64,000 bases of DNA, from the NCBI RefSeq assembly GCF_910589745.1, contig NZ_OU342399.1:310001-374000 (forward strand), given 5' to 3'. The position numbers and the translations under genes are program-made. The notes under the pieces are model-generated. The model was not told the origin of the DNA. It ran no database searches and was given only the letters and a program-made list of their open reading frames with translations. The stretch is from Candidatus Arcticimaribacter forsetii. Lineage in GTDB: Bacteria > Bacteroidota > Bacteroidia > Flavobacteriales > Flavobacteriaceae. Shown piece by piece: positions 1-10,323 of this stretch. Position 1 is the stretch's first letter. Each line of letters opens with the position of its first letter.

Positions 1-170
1 ATACTGACGAGCTGCCGCTTAAATTAATTGAGATGGGTTGTTTACCAGGGAATGAAGTTCACTTAGAGCAACTCGCTCCAATGAAAGATCCGATGTACCT
101 CGTAATTGATGGCTGCCACTTAGCTATTAGAACAGAAACAGCTAAGAACATAACCATAGAACTAATTTAA
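1..170 (+). CDS. feoA: FeoA, ferrous iron transport protein A (C-terminal part)
   Basis: An open frame enters from the left edge and ends at TAA 168-170, giving the last 55 residues of a small protein. The segment reads LIEMGCLPGNEV, then LEQLAPMKDPMYLVIDG, then AIRTETAKNI. This is the usual order of the SH3-like FeoA fold, whose members are about 75-85 residues long, so roughly the first third is missing beyond the window. FeoA is a small cytoplasmic protein thought to bind FeoB and modulate Fe2+ uptake. It is followed at once by feoB (ATG at 171), so the two are surely co-transcribed. The call rests on the motif pattern and on the feoB neighbour. Confidence 0.9.
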   Translation, partial: TDELPLKLIEMGCLPGNEVHLEQLAPMKDPMYLVIDGCHLAIRTETAKNITIELI

Positions 171-2267
171 ATGAGCAAAACCATTAATGTTGCATTAATA
201 GGAAATCCTAACACAGGAAAAACATCTGTGTTTAATGCCATTACTGGGCTCAATCAAAAAGTAGGAAACTATCCAGGAATTACAGTCGAAAAGAAACAAG
301 GAATTTGTCGATTAGATAGAACTACCAAAGCTCACATAATTGATTTGCCAGGTACTTATAGTCTTAACGCTTCTTCGATGGACGAGAGTGTGGTGATTGA
401 ATTACTTCTTAATAAAAACGACAAAGACTATCCGGACGTTGCAGTCGTAGTTTCTGACATAGAAAACCTAAAAAGAAATCTTCTTCTTTTTACACAAATC
501 AAAGATTTAGAGATACCAACTCTTTTAGTGATTAATATGTCTGATAGGATGAAAAGTAAAGGGATATCAATTGACATACCCTTGTTAGAAGAAAAGCTGA
601 AAACTAGAATTTGCTTAATTAGTACAAGAGAAAATAAGGGTATAGATCATCTAAAAAGTATCTTGCTGGATTATAGATTATTATCTAATGCGAAATGTAC
701 CAATATCAAACAAATCGACGAAGCTTATTTCGAAAAGCTCGAAAAAGTTTTTCCAGATCAATCTCTTTATAAATTATGGTTAGTAATTACGCAGGATGTG
801 AATTTTGCAAAACTCGATCGTAAAAAAGTAGAAGATGCAACAGAATACAAGACCCAATCCATTTCAAACTTAAAGCGTCTTCAGCAAAAAGAAACCATAA
901 AGCGGTATCAATACATTAACCAGTCACTAAAAGAAACGTATAAAGTAGATCAATCTAAGGCTACGGATTATCGGTCTAGATTAGATCGAATTTTAATTCA
1001 TCGTTTTTGGGGGTATATTATTTTCTTTATGATTTTACTCACCATCTTCCAAGTAATTTTTGATTGGAGTAGTGTTCCAATGGATTTTATTGATGAAAGC
1101 TTTTCAAATTTGAGTGAAATTACAAAGCAAACATTACCTACTGGTTTATTTACTAATTTACTTGCAGAAGGAATAATTTCTGGATTGGGAGGGATCGTAA
1201 TTTTCATTCCTCAAATAGCATTTTTGTTTCTTTTTATTTCCGTTCTCGAAGAGACGGGTTATATGAGTCGAGTGGTGTTTTTAATGGACCGTGGTTTAAG
1301 AAAATATGGTCTTAGTGGTAAAAGTGTAATCCCGTTAATTTCTGGAACAGCTTGTGCAATTCCAGCAGTAATGGCAACTCGGAATATTGAAAACTGGAAA
1401 GAACGTCTGATAACTATTTTGGTAACTCCTTTTACTACTTGTTCTGCTCGTTTGCCTGTTTATTTAATTTTAATTTCATTAGTAATTCCAGAAGGCTCTT
1501 TTTTAGGTATGGGTTACCAAGGACTTACACTTATGGGTCTTTATTTATTAGGTTTTATAATGGCATTATTATCGGCTGCTTTATTAAACAAATTACTAAA
1601 AATTCAATCGAAGACTTATTTTGTAGTAGAAATGCCCAATTATAAACTACCTCTTATTAAGAATGTGGCGATTACCGTATTCGAAAAAACAAAATCTTTT
1701 GTAGTTGAAGCAGGACGAATTATTTTAGCCATTTCTATTTTACTTTGGCTAATGGCTTCTTTTGGTCCAGGGGAAGATTTTAACAATGCGGAAGAAATTG
1801 TAACCAACCAACCGGCTAGCCAAAATTATACTCCTCAAGAATTAGAAACAGAAATTGCTTCTTACAAACTAGAACATTCTTTCATTGGAATTCTTGGAAA
1901 ATCTATAGAACCTGCAATTGCCCCCCTAGGATTTGATTGGAAAATTGGAATAGCATTAATTAGTTCTTTTGCTGCTCGTGAGGTTTTTGTCGGAACATTA
2001 GCTACAATTTACAGTGTAGGGAACGAACAAGAAGAAACACTTAAAAATAGAATGAAATCTGAACGAAGACCAAATGGAGAGCTACTATTTAATTTGCCTA
2101 CAGGAGTGTCGCTAATGCTGTTTTATGCTTTTGCCTTGCAGTGTATGAGTACGTTGGCAATTGTAAAAAAAGAAACAAACAGCTGGAAATGGCCTATGGT
2201 TCAGTTGTTTAGTATGACTTTGATTGCCTATCTTTCAGCACTTTTAGTTTATCAAATATTAGTATGA
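171..2267 (+). CDS. feoB: FeoB, ferrous iron transporter with GTPase domain
   Basis: This is the inner-membrane Fe2+ permease of 698 aa, a normal length for Bacteroidota FeoB. The N-terminal G domain is clear: P-loop GNPNTGKTS at residues 11-19, switch-I Thr38 in GITVEKK, DLPGTY at 58-63 and NMSD at 122-125. A soluble helical linker follows to about residue 265, then the polytopic region with two Gate-type halves from about residue 275 to the end. The start follows the feoA stop directly. The 3' end overlaps the small partner gene as ATGA. It would import Fe2+ under reducing or low-oxygen conditions. No Fur box can be judged because the operon promoter is outside the window. Confidence 0.97.
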   Translation: MSKTINVALIGNPNTGKTSVFNAITGLNQKVGNYPGITVEKKQGICRLDRTTKAHIIDLPGTYSLNASSMDESVVIELLLNKNDKDYPDVAVVVSDIENLKRNLLLFTQIKDLEIPTLLVINMSDRMKSKGISIDIPLLEEKLKTRICLISTRENKGIDHLKSILLDYRLLSNAKCTNIKQIDEAYFEKLEKVFPDQSLYKLWLVITQDVNFAKLDRKKVEDATEYKTQSISNLKRLQQKETIKRYQYINQSLKETYKVDQSKATDYRSRLDRILIHRFWGYIIFFMILLTIFQVIFDWSSVPMDFIDESFSNLSEITKQTLPTGLFTNLLAEGIISGLGGIVIFIPQIAFLFLFISVLEETGYMSRVVFLMDRGLRKYGLSGKSVIPLISGTACAIPAVMATRNIENWKERLITILVTPFTTCSARLPVYLILISLVIPEGSFLGMGYQGLTLMGLYLLGFIMALLSAALLNKLLKIQSKTYFVVEMPNYKLPLIKNVAITVFEKTKSFVVEAGRIILAISILLWLMASFGPGEDFNNAEEIVTNQPASQNYTPQELETEIASYKLEHSFIGILGKSIEPAIAPLGFDWKIGIALISSFAAREVFVGTLATIYSVGNEQEETLKNRMKSERRPNGELLFNLPTGVSLMLFYAFALQCMSTLAIVKKETNSWKWPMVQLFSMTLIAYLSALLVYQILV

Positions 2268-2392
2268 TGGAAACAATACAAGTTTTGTTAGTAGTTGTAG
2301 CCTCCGTTATTTCGGTACGTTTTCTTTACAAAAAATTCTTTCCTTCAAAAGCGAGTTCAAAAGATTGTGGAACGGATTGTGGGTGTCACTAA
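2264..2392 (+). CDS. FeoB-associated Cys-rich membrane protein, 42 aa
   Basis: A very short gene whose ATG at 2264 overlaps the feoB stop (ATGA); a second in-frame ATG lies at 2267. The product has one hydrophobic segment (about residues 5-20, VLLVVVASVISVRFLY), a basic stretch and a cysteine-rich tail ending CGTDCGCH. This layout matches the FeoB_associated family of tiny proteins encoded right after feoB. The role is not settled; it probably sits in the membrane with FeoB and may bind metal through the C-terminal cysteines. Its stop interlocks by 4 bp with the stop of the convergent aminopeptidase gene. The translational coupling to feoB and the family pattern make it convincing despite its size. 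Confidence 0.85.
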   Translation: MMETIQVLLVVVASVISVRFLYKKFFPSKASSKDCGTDCGCH

Positions 2393-3684
2393 TCTACTTG
2401 CATTAAAGTCTCTATTTCATCAGCTTCTATAGGGATATTTCCCATTAAATTCAGTGGACTTCCTTGACTTTGAATCACGACATCATCTTCTAATCGAATC
2501 CCAAACCCTTCTTCAGGAATATAAATACCGGGTTCTACTGTAAAAACCATGTTGGCCTCCATCGGTAAATGTAGTAATCCATAATCATGGGTGTCTAAAC
2601 CAATATGATGTGAAGTTCCATGCATAAAATACTTTTTATAAGCAGGCCAATTTGGATCTTGATTTTTAACATCAGAGTCATTTATAAGTCCAAGACCTAA
2701 AAGCTCTGAAGTCATAATAAGACCAACTTCTTTATGGTATTCTTTCCAAATTGTTCCTGGGACTAAAAGTTTTGTAGCTTCTTTTTTAACCCGTAAAACG
2801 GCGTTATATACCTCTTTTTGTCTATCAGTAAATTTTCCAGAAACAGGTATTGTTCTTGTTAAATCACTTTTATAGTTACCGTATTCGGCAGCAACGTCTA
2901 GTAATAAAAGATCCCCACTCTTGCATTGAGCATTATTCTCTGTATAATGAAGAACATTAGCATTTGCTCCAGAAGCAATAATAGGGGTGTATGCAAATCC
3001 TTTTGATCTATTTTTAAGAAATTCATGAGCAAGTTCAGCTTCAATTTCATATTCCCAAACCCCGGGTTTCACAAAACTTAAAAGACGTCTAAATCCTTTT
3101 TCGGTAATGTTGCAAGCCGTTTGTATTTGATCAACCTCTTCTATCGATTTTACAGCTCTAAGCTTTTGTAAAATAGGATTACTTTTTGCTACACCATGAG
3201 CGGGATATTGTTCTTTACATTTTTTTATAAAACGGTCTTCTCTTGTTTCAGTTTCTACAGATTGGCGGTAATGTTCGTTTGTATTAAAATAAAAAGTTTC
3301 ATTAAAAGCACTTAGCTGATTGAGAATACGGTCGAAATCTTGTAGCCAAAAAACAGTCTCAATTCCAGAACGTTCTGTAGCTTGTTTTTTTGTTAGTTTT
3401 GCTCCTTCCCAAACTGCAATATGGTCGTTTGTTTCTGTAACAAAAAGAACCTCTCTCATTTTTGGATCATGGGCATCTGGAAAAAGAAGTAGTATCGTTT
3501 CTTCTTGATCTACTCCTGTTAAATAAAAAATATCACGGTGTTGTTCGAAGGGTAAAACAGAATCTGCACTAATTGGATAAGTATCATTAGAATTGAAAAC
3601 AGCAATGCTTCTTGGGAGCATTTCATCCATAAAAGAAGAACGTGTTTTTTTATAAAAATTTGAAGATAGTGCTTGATACCGCAT
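2389..3684 (-). CDS. pepP: Xaa-Pro aminopeptidase (M24B, aminopeptidase P)
   Basis: A 431-aa cytoplasmic metallopeptidase that removes N-terminal residues preceding proline. An N-terminal aminopeptidase-P domain (about 1-160) is followed by the pita-bread M24 catalytic domain. All five metal ligands are in place: Asp263 and Asp274 (in LLDVAAEY and SDLTRT), His359 (in GTSHHIGLD), Glu384 (VEPGIY) and Glu399 (IRLEDD). Length and motifs match E. coli PepP. The start is ATG at 3684; a near-consensus -7 box (TATATTTA, minus strand, 3703-3710) lies 18 nt upstream. It is divergent from the BNR-protein gene. Confidence 0.95.
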   Translation of the reverse strand: MRYQALSSNFYKKTRSSFMDEMLPRSIAVFNSNDTYPISADSVLPFEQHRDIFYLTGVDQEETILLLFPDAHDPKMREVLFVTETNDHIAVWEGAKLTKKQATERSGIETVFWLQDFDRILNQLSAFNETFYFNTNEHYRQSVETETREDRFIKKCKEQYPAHGVAKSNPILQKLRAVKSIEEVDQIQTACNITEKGFRRLLSFVKPGVWEYEIEAELAHEFLKNRSKGFAYTPIIASGANANVLHYTENNAQCKSGDLLLLDVAAEYGNYKSDLTRTIPVSGKFTDRQKEVYNAVLRVKKEATKLLVPGTIWKEYHKEVGLIMTSELLGLGLINDSDVKNQDPNWPAYKKYFMHGTSHHIGLDTHDYGLLHLPMEANMVFTVEPGIYIPEEGFGIRLEDDVVIQSQGSPLNLMGNIPIEADEIETLMQVD

Positions 3685-3804
3685 AATTAGCTTATTTTTT
3701 AGTAAATATATGAATTTGACTAGGAATCAGTTTAAGCAAATTCTTTTTCTTCAACCGTATTTTTTTGTACTTTCAGCAAACAAGAAACATTACAAGTCAA
3801 GCAT

Positions 3805-6600
3805 ATGAAATTACTTAATTCATTTTTAATATTCTTTGTTGTATTCACATTAAATGCACAAACACAGAAGAGCAATTCTATTGTAAAAAATATTCCGTTT
3901 GAAAATATTGGTCCAAAAGTAATGAGCGGGAGAATTGTTGCTTTAGAAGTAAATCCAAACGATCCAACAGAATTTTACGCAGCTTATGCATCGGGTGGAA
4001 TTTGGCACACAAAAGACAATGGAATAAGTTTTGTTTCTATAACAGAAAACGCACCAACTCAGAACATAGGAGAAATTGCAATACATTGGCCAACTAAAAC
4101 ACTTTGGGTTGGAACTGGGGAAAACAACTCTTCAAGATCTTCTTACGCTGGTATTGGGATGTTAAAAACTTCTGATAACGGAGCAACCTGGGAAACAAAA
4201 GGTTTAGAGGACAGCCATCATATAGGTAAAATATTAATTAACCTACAGAATCCCGAGGAAATAGTAGTCGGAGTCACAGGTCATTTATATACTACAAATA
4301 AGGAACGTGGAATTTATAGATCTGAAAACGGTGGAGACACATGGGAGCAAGTTTTATTCATAAACGATGCAACAGGAATTATTGATATGAGTACGGTCCC
4401 TGATAATTTTAACGTTCAATTTGCAGCAGCTTGGGAAAAAGACAGAAAAGCATGGAATTTTACTGGAAATGGAGAAAAGTCAGGTATTTATAAAAGTACA
4501 GATGCTGGAAAAACATGGAATTTAATTTCAAATTCCGAAAGTGGTTTTCCAACAGGCTCTGGAGTTGGTCGAATTGGACTTGCTGTATATGATGAAAACA
4601 CGGTTTATGCTATTCATGATTCTCAATTTAGAAGACCAGAAGAAAAAACAAAAAAATCAGATGGTTTAACTAAAGAAGATTTTAAGAGCATGACTAAAGA
4701 AGTTTTTTTAGCTTTAGATAATAAAGTACTAAATGCATTCTTGAAGGAAAATAATTTTCAAGAAAAATATAGAGCACAAAGCATTAAAAACAGCGTTAAA
4801 AATGGATTAGTTTTACCTAAAGATTTAGCTGTTTATTTAGAAGATGCGAATGCATTATTGTTTGACACTCCAGTGGTAGGAGCTGAGGTTTTTAAAAGTG
4901 AAAATGGAGGTACAACCTGGAAAAAAACTCATACCGATTACATCGATGGTTTGTATTACAGTTATGGTTATTATTTTGGACACATTCATGTTGCTCCCAA
5001 AAATGCTGATAAAATATACATATACGGTGTTCCTCTTTTAACTTCAGATGATGGAGGAAAAAACTTTAGATCCATAGGAAAATCAAACGTTCATTCCGAT
5101 CATCATGCATTGTGGATTAATCCAGATAAACCCGGTCACTTAATTAACGGTAATGATGGTGGTGTAAACATTACCTATGATGATGGTATCCATTGGATGA
5201 AAAATAATTCTACTGCTGTTGGTCAGTTTTATGCTATTAATATAGATCATGAAACACCTTATAATGTTTATGGAGGTCTCCAGGACAATGGGGTATGGAA
5301 AGGTGCTCATAATGCACGAGATGACGAGCGCTGGGAGGCAACCGGACATAATCCCTGGACTTCAATTATGGGGGGTGATGGCATGCAGATTCAAATCGAC
5401 AATCGAGACAGTAATATCGTTTACACCGGTTATCAATTTGGTAATTATTTTCGTCTGGATTTAAAAAACGATAAAAACACATACATCCAGCCGAAACACG
5501 AACTTGGCGAATCACCTTATCGTTTTAACTGGCAAACCCCAATATTGTTGTCTTCTCACAACCAAGATATTTTGTATTTGGGAGGAAATAAACTTCATAG
5601 ATCTTTGAACCAAGGGGATGATTGGACTGCTATTTCTGGTGATTTAACTCAAGGAGGTAAAAAAGGAAATGTTGCGTTTGGGACCTTAACAACGATCTCA
5701 GAATCTCCAGCTCAGTTCGGATTTATTTATACTGGTAGCGATGATGGATATGCTTATCATTCTGGTGATGGTGGTGCGAGTTGGAATAGAATTTCAGATG
5801 AATTACCGCAAAATTTATGGGTGAGTAGAATTATTGCTTCAGAACATAAAAAAGACCGTGTTTACATTACATTAAATGGGTATAGAAATGACGATTTCAA
5901 ACCCTATGTTTATGTAAGCGATGACCGAGGAGCGCATTGGAAATCGATCCAATCAAATCTTCCAGATAGCCCTGTAAATGTTATTCGTGAAGATCCGACT
6001 AATGATCAAATTTTATATCTAGGAAACGATCAAGGTACTTTCGTTTCTTTTGACCAAGGTTTAAAATGGCAAGCATTTAATAACGGTTTAACAACTGCTG
6101 CGGTTCACGATTTAGTTATTCAGCCTGATGTAAATCATTTATTAATCGGAACGCACGGACGATCAATTTATAAAACAGACTTATCACCTATTCAAGGAGT
6201 GAATTCAGAGTTTTTAAATAAAGAAATTACACTTCTTGAACCAAAGAAAATAAGAGCTTCTAAAAGATGGGGTACTCGAAATTCTTCTTGGAGGAACTTT
6301 TATGAACCAAAAACGAGTTTCACTCTTTTTTCTAAGAATTCTGGCCTTTATCAAATGAAAATTAAAAATGATAAAGGAATAGTATTATACACACAAAACG
6401 GAACCTTAGATGCTGGTTTTAATTTTGTTTCCTACGCACTCGAAAAAGATGCAAAAGGGATTATCAATTATAATAGAAAAAATAAAAAATCACCATCAGA
6501 AGCAGCGAAAAATGGAAAACACTACCTCAAAAAAGGAACCTACAGTGTTGAATTTACAAAAGGAAAATTTACAAGTAAGGCAAAACTGGAAGTTCAGTAG
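3805..6600 (+). CDS. Secreted BNR/VPS10-like beta-propeller protein
   Basis: A 931-aa protein with a signal peptide (about residues 1-18, ending LNAQ). Repeated Asp-box/BNR motifs include SDNGATW (123-129), SENGGDTW (173-180), STDAGKTW (231-238) and SENGGTTW (365-372), with later copies such as SGDGGASW, as in sortilin/VPS10-type and sialidase-like propellers. Bacteroidota members are usually annotated as WD40/YVTN/BNR-like or glycosyl hydrolase proteins, but I see nothing that fixes a catalytic activity. Residues about 276-352 form a Lys/Glu-rich, probably helical insertion inside the propeller. The C-terminal 100 residues look like a beta-sandwich; no clear type IX sorting domain is visible. 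The next gene overlaps its 3' end. Confidence 0.85.
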   Translation: MKLLNSFLIFFVVFTLNAQTQKSNSIVKNIPFENIGPKVMSGRIVALEVNPNDPTEFYAAYASGGIWHTKDNGISFVSITENAPTQNIGEIAIHWPTKTLWVGTGENNSSRSSYAGIGMLKTSDNGATWETKGLEDSHHIGKILINLQNPEEIVVGVTGHLYTTNKERGIYRSENGGDTWEQVLFINDATGIIDMSTVPDNFNVQFAAAWEKDRKAWNFTGNGEKSGIYKSTDAGKTWNLISNSESGFPTGSGVGRIGLAVYDENTVYAIHDSQFRRPEEKTKKSDGLTKEDFKSMTKEVFLALDNKVLNAFLKENNFQEKYRAQSIKNSVKNGLVLPKDLAVYLEDANALLFDTPVVGAEVFKSENGGTTWKKTHTDYIDGLYYSYGYYFGHIHVAPKNADKIYIYGVPLLTSDDGGKNFRSIGKSNVHSDHHALWINPDKPGHLINGNDGGVNITYDDGIHWMKNNSTAVGQFYAINIDHETPYNVYGGLQDNGVWKGAHNARDDERWEATGHNPWTSIMGGDGMQIQIDNRDSNIVYTGYQFGNYFRLDLKNDKNTYIQPKHELGESPYRFNWQTPILLSSHNQDILYLGGNKLHRSLNQGDDWTAISGDLTQGGKKGNVAFGTLTTISESPAQFGFIYTGSDDGYAYHSGDGGASWNRISDELPQNLWVSRIIASEHKKDRVYITLNGYRNDDFKPYVYVSDDRGAHWKSIQSNLPDSPVNVIREDPTNDQILYLGNDQGTFVSFDQGLKWQAFNNGLTTAAVHDLVIQPDVNHLLIGTHGRSIYKTDLSPIQGVNSEFLNKEITLLEPKKIRASKRWGTRNSSWRNFYEPKTSFTLFSKNSGLYQMKIKNDKGIVLYTQNGTLDAGFNFVSYALEKDAKGIINYNRKNKKSPSEAAKNGKHYLKKGTYSVEFTKGKFTSKAKLEVQ

Positions 6601-7486
6601 TTCAAATAAAACTAGAGGTTTTTTGTATCTAGTTTTTCTCTTTTCAACAGGGATTATTTTTGCTCAATCAGAAATAGAAAAGGATAGTCTCTGGACAAAA
6701 GGAGGAACTATAAATGTGCTGTTTAATCAGGCTAATTTTGGAGAATGGCTTGGAGGAGGAACCAATAGTTTTAATGGAATTGTGAATTTAGATTATGAGC
6801 TTCACCGATTAGAAGAAAAATGGGATTGGACCACAACTTTTGATGCGTCCTTAGGTTTTTCTAAAACAGAATCTTCAAATTTTTATAAAAAAACCGTAGA
6901 TCACTTTGAGTTAAATTCAGTTCTTATAAGAAAAAAAACGAACCCTTGGAGCTTTTCAACCTCTACAAATATTAAATCTCAATGGGTTGCTGGATATGAA
7001 TTTTCAGAAGGGAGTACTGGTGAAGAAATAAAAAATAAAACAACTGCTTTTTTCTCCCCTTTATATGCTCGTATTGGGGTTGGAATTACTTACAAGAAAA
7101 CAAGATCTTTTAGTTTACAAATAGAGCCTGTCACAGCGCGCTTAATATATGTTGGATCTCAATTCACAGATAATTTAGCGACTGGAGAAACATTTTTTGG
7201 CGTAGCACCAAATGAACAAACTCGGTTTGAAATGGGATTGTCTATAGCAGCTCAAGGAAAATGGCCTCTTTTCCCAAATGTTATTTTGAATAATAAAATA
7301 AACCTTATCTCTAATTATCTCAAGGAATTCAAAAATTTTGATTTAGACTATACGATGGGCATCGACATGAAAATAAATAACTTTATGTCGGCACAATTTG
7401 AGTTACAACTCCTTTATGACGACAATGCGATTGCTAAAATTCAAACCCGACAGGTGTTTGGAGTAAGCTTTGGTTTTTCTATTTAG
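6512..7486 (+). CDS. DUF3078 family outer-membrane protein
   Basis: The mature part begins at AQSEIEKDSLWTKGG and continues with NVLFNQANFGEWLGGG, typical of the DUF3078 family of Bacteroidota, predicted beta-barrel proteins of unknown role. The start is uncertain. An uninterrupted frame reaches back inside the BNR gene to 6410; I take ATG 6512, which gives 324 aa and an 89-bp overlap. The signal-peptide-like core (LYLVFLFSTGIIFAQ) would then lie about 40 residues in. Alternatives are GTG/TTG codons near 6545 or TTG 6623, all closer to the hydrophobic core. The close overlap suggests co-transcription with the BNR protein. Confidence 0.75.
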   Translation: MENTTSKKEPTVLNLQKENLQVRQNWKFSSSNKTRGFLYLVFLFSTGIIFAQSEIEKDSLWTKGGTINVLFNQANFGEWLGGGTNSFNGIVNLDYELHRLEEKWDWTTTFDASLGFSKTESSNFYKKTVDHFELNSVLIRKKTNPWSFSTSTNIKSQWVAGYEFSEGSTGEEIKNKTTAFFSPLYARIGVGITYKKTRSFSLQIEPVTARLIYVGSQFTDNLATGETFFGVAPNEQTRFEMGLSIAAQGKWPLFPNVILNNKINLISNYLKEFKNFDLDYTMGIDMKINNFMSAQFELQLLYDDNAIAKIQTRQVFGVSFGFSI

Positions 7487-7651
7487 TAGTTTTTGTTTAA
7501 TTTTTTGCACAAAAAAAGGTCGTTATGGGTTGAAAAAGTAAAACACTTTTTAGTTCTTCTGTTAGGAAATAATAATCTTTAAAAAAAACAGCTGATATAC
7601 TTTCTTTCGAAAAGCTTTTAGCTTAATTTTACAGCTTTAAATTAACAATTA

Positions 7652-8308
7652 ATGAGCGGAATAAACTCTTCTTTAGCACGTAAATACGCAATGGCACTAT
7701 CAGGATTATTTCTGGTGGTATTTTTATTGCAGCATTTTATCATAAACCTCACCTCTGTCTTTAGTGAGGAAGTATTTAATGAAATTTCTCATTTCATGGG
7801 AAACAATCCATTGGTTCAATTTGTACTACAGCCAGTCCTTATTTTTGGAGTTTTATTTCACTTCATGATGGGATTTATTTTAGACATTAAAAATAGAAAA
7901 GCACGTTCTCAGGGATATGCTCAGAACAATGGTGCAGCAAATTCATCTTGGATGTCAAGAAATATGATTTTATCTGGGATAACAATCCTGTCTTTTTTGG
8001 TACTTCATTTTATAGATTTCTGGTTTCCAGAAATGAATTACAAATATGTACAGATTTTACCAGAAGATCCAAATCGTTATTTTGAAGAAATGGTTCATAA
8101 ATTTGAAAACGTTATTCGTGTAATTACATATGTAATTTCATTCTTTTTCTTGATGCTTCACTTACTTCACGGATTTAGTTCTTCTTTTCAATCGGTTGGA
8201 TTAAACAATAAATACACACGAGGAATTAAAGGTTTTACCCTTGCATTTTCAATAGTAGTTCCTGCAGGATTTATCTTCATCGCAATCTTTCATCATTTAA
8301 ACGCATAA
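7652..8308 (+). CDS. sdhC: Succinate dehydrogenase cytochrome b subunit (type B)
   Basis: A 218-aa integral membrane protein with five predicted transmembrane segments (about 13-33, 57-78, 105-125, 155-175, 195-216). It carries histidines positioned inside them (His28, His70, His119, His170/173), as expected for the single, di-heme cytochrome b of type-B succinate:quinone oxidoreductases, which lack a separate SdhD. It anchors SdhAB and passes electrons between the Fe-S subunit and menaquinone. It is the first gene of sdhCAB, with sdhA starting 4 bp downstream. A weak -7-like box (TAATTTTA, 7624-7631) precedes it. Confidence 0.95.
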   Translation: MSGINSSLARKYAMALSGLFLVVFLLQHFIINLTSVFSEEVFNEISHFMGNNPLVQFVLQPVLIFGVLFHFMMGFILDIKNRKARSQGYAQNNGAANSSWMSRNMILSGITILSFLVLHFIDFWFPEMNYKYVQILPEDPNRYFEEMVHKFENVIRVITYVISFFFLMLHLLHGFSSSFQSVGLNNKYTRGIKGFTLAFSIVVPAGFIFIAIFHHLNA

Positions 8309-8312
8309 GACT

Positions 8313-10316
8313 ATGGCAAGTTTAAATTCTAATATACCAAAAGGTCCTTTATCAGATAAATGGACTTCTCACAAAAATAACATCAACCTAGTTAGTCCAG
8401 CTAATAAGCGACTTATCGATATTATCGTGGTTGGTACTGGATTAGCTGGAGCTTCTGCTTCTGCTACTTTAGCCGAATTAGGATATAATGTAAAATCATT
8501 TTGTTTCCAAGATTCACCAAGAAGAGCTCACTCAATCGCAGCTCAAGGTGGAATTAATGCAGCAAAAAATTATCAAGGAGATGGAGACTCTACCTACCGT
8601 CTTTTCTATGACACCATAAAAGGAGGAGATTATCGTTCAAGAGAGGCTAACGTTCACCGTTTAGCTGAGGTTTCTACCAACATAATTGACCAATGTGTTG
8701 CACAAGGGGTTCCTTTTGCTCGTGACTACGGTGGGTTATTAGATAACCGTTCGTTTGGAGGAGTTTTAGTTTCTCGAACATTCTATGCTAAAGGCCAAAC
8801 AGGACAACAATTATTACTAGGAGCATATTCTGCAATGAACCGTCAAATTGGTCGTGGAAAAATAAAAATGTACAATCGTCATGAAATGATGGATCTAGTA
8901 TTAGTTGATGGAAAAGCTAGAGGAATTATTGCTCGAAACCTAGTAACAGGTCAAGTAGAACGTCACGGAGCTCACGCCGTTGTAGTAGCTTCAGGTGGAT
9001 ATGGAAATGTATTTTTCCTTTCTACAAACGCTATGGGGAGTAATGTTTCTGCAGGATGGAAAATTCACCAAAAAGGAGCACACTTCGCAAACCCTTGTTT
9101 CACTCAAATCCACCCAACATGTATTCCAGTTTCTGGAGATCACCAGTCGAAATTAACCTTAATGTCTGAATCTCTAAGAAATGATGGACGAATTTGGGTT
9201 CCTAAAAACATTGAAGATGTGAAGGCAATCCGTGAAGGAAAATTAAGCCCGACACAACTTAAAGAAGAAGACCGAGATTATTACTTAGAACGACGTTACC
9301 CTGCTTTTGGAAATCTAGTTCCACGTGATGTTGCTTCTAGAGCTGCAAAAGAACGTTGTGATGCTGGATATGGAGTAAATGCAACAGGAGAAGCAGTTTA
9401 TCTGGACTTTGCTGCTGCAATTACTCGTTACGGGAAAGAACAAGCCCATGTTAAGGGACTTGACGAAAATGATGCGGCTTTGGTTAAAAAACTAGGTCAA
9501 GAAGTAGTTCGTTCTAAATACGGAAACTTATTCCAGATGTACGAAAAAATCGTAGATCAGAATCCATACGAAACACCAATGATGATCTATCCAGCGGTAC
9601 ATTATACCATGGGAGGTGTTTGGGTTGATTATAACCTAATGACATCTATTCCTGGTTGTTACGCTATTGGAGAAGCAAACTTCTCGGATCATGGTGCTAA
9701 CCGACTGGGTGCATCTGCATTAATGCAAGGTTTAGCAGATGGATATTTTGTTTTACCCTATACAATAGGAGACTATTTAGCGGACGATATTCGAACAGGT
9801 TCAATTCCAACGGATACTCCAGAATTCGATGCCGCTGAAAAAGCAGTTTTAGATAAGATTAGTTTATTCTTAAATAATAAAGGAAAGCACTCTGTTGATT
9901 ATTACCACAAAAAATTAGGTAAAATCATGTGGGACAAATGTGGAATGTCTCGTAATGCTGAAGGTCTAAAAGAAGCAATGGCTGAGATTAAAGCGTTAAG
10001 AGAAGATTTCTATAAAAACGTAAATGTTCCAGGAACTGACACTGAGTTTAATGAACAATTAGCGAAAGCGGGGCGTGTTGCAGATTTCTTAGAATTAGGG
10101 GAATTGTTTGCAAAAGATGCCTTAGAAAGAACAGAATCTTGTGGAGGTCATTTCCGTGAAGAATCTCAAACTCCAGAAGGAGAAGCAATGCGTGACGATG
10201 AAAACTTTACTTTCGTTTCTGCATGGGAATACAAAGGAGAACCGGGTGATGCTGTTTTGCATAAAGAAGAATTGAATTACGAAGAAATAGAAGTAAAAAC
10301 ACGTTCATATAAATAA
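8313..10316 (+). CDS. sdhA: Succinate dehydrogenase / fumarate reductase flavoprotein subunit
   Basis: A 667-aa flavoprotein that oxidises succinate to fumarate in the TCA cycle, on the cytoplasmic face of the membrane. The dinucleotide-binding motif GTGLAGA is at 41-47, and the FAD-attachment region [11 protein letters not shown] places the covalent His at 73. RDVASRAA and HYTMGG, both typical of the substrate site, are present. The length fits type-B enzymes of Bacteroidota. It lies between sdhC (4 bp upstream) and sdhB (7 bp downstream) in one operon. Confidence 0.97.
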   Translation: MASLNSNIPKGPLSDKWTSHKNNINLVSPANKRLIDIIVVGTGLAGASASATLAELGYNVKSFCFQDSPRRAHSIAAQGGINAAKNYQGDGDSTYRLFYDTIKGGDYRSREANVHRLAEVSTNIIDQCVAQGVPFARDYGGLLDNRSFGGVLVSRTFYAKGQTGQQLLLGAYSAMNRQIGRGKIKMYNRHEMMDLVLVDGKARGIIARNLVTGQVERHGAHAVVVASGGYGNVFFLSTNAMGSNVSAGWKIHQKGAHFANPCFTQIHPTCIPVSGDHQSKLTLMSESLRNDGRIWVPKNIEDVKAIREGKLSPTQLKEEDRDYYLERRYPAFGNLVPRDVASRAAKERCDAGYGVNATGEAVYLDFAAAITRYGKEQAHVKGLDENDAALVKKLGQEVVRSKYGNLFQMYEKIVDQNPYETPMMIYPAVHYTMGGVWVDYNLMTSIPGCYAIGEANFSDHGANRLGASALMQGLADGYFVLPYTIGDYLADDIRTGSIPTDTPEFDAAEKAVLDKISLFLNNKGKHSVDYYHKKLGKIMWDKCGMSRNAEGLKEAMAEIKALREDFYKNVNVPGTDTEFNEQLAKAGRVADFLELGELFAKDALERTESCGGHFREESQTPEGEAMRDDENFTFVSAWEYKGEPGDAVLHKEELNYEEIEVKTRSYK

Positions 10317-10323
10317 GATAAAG

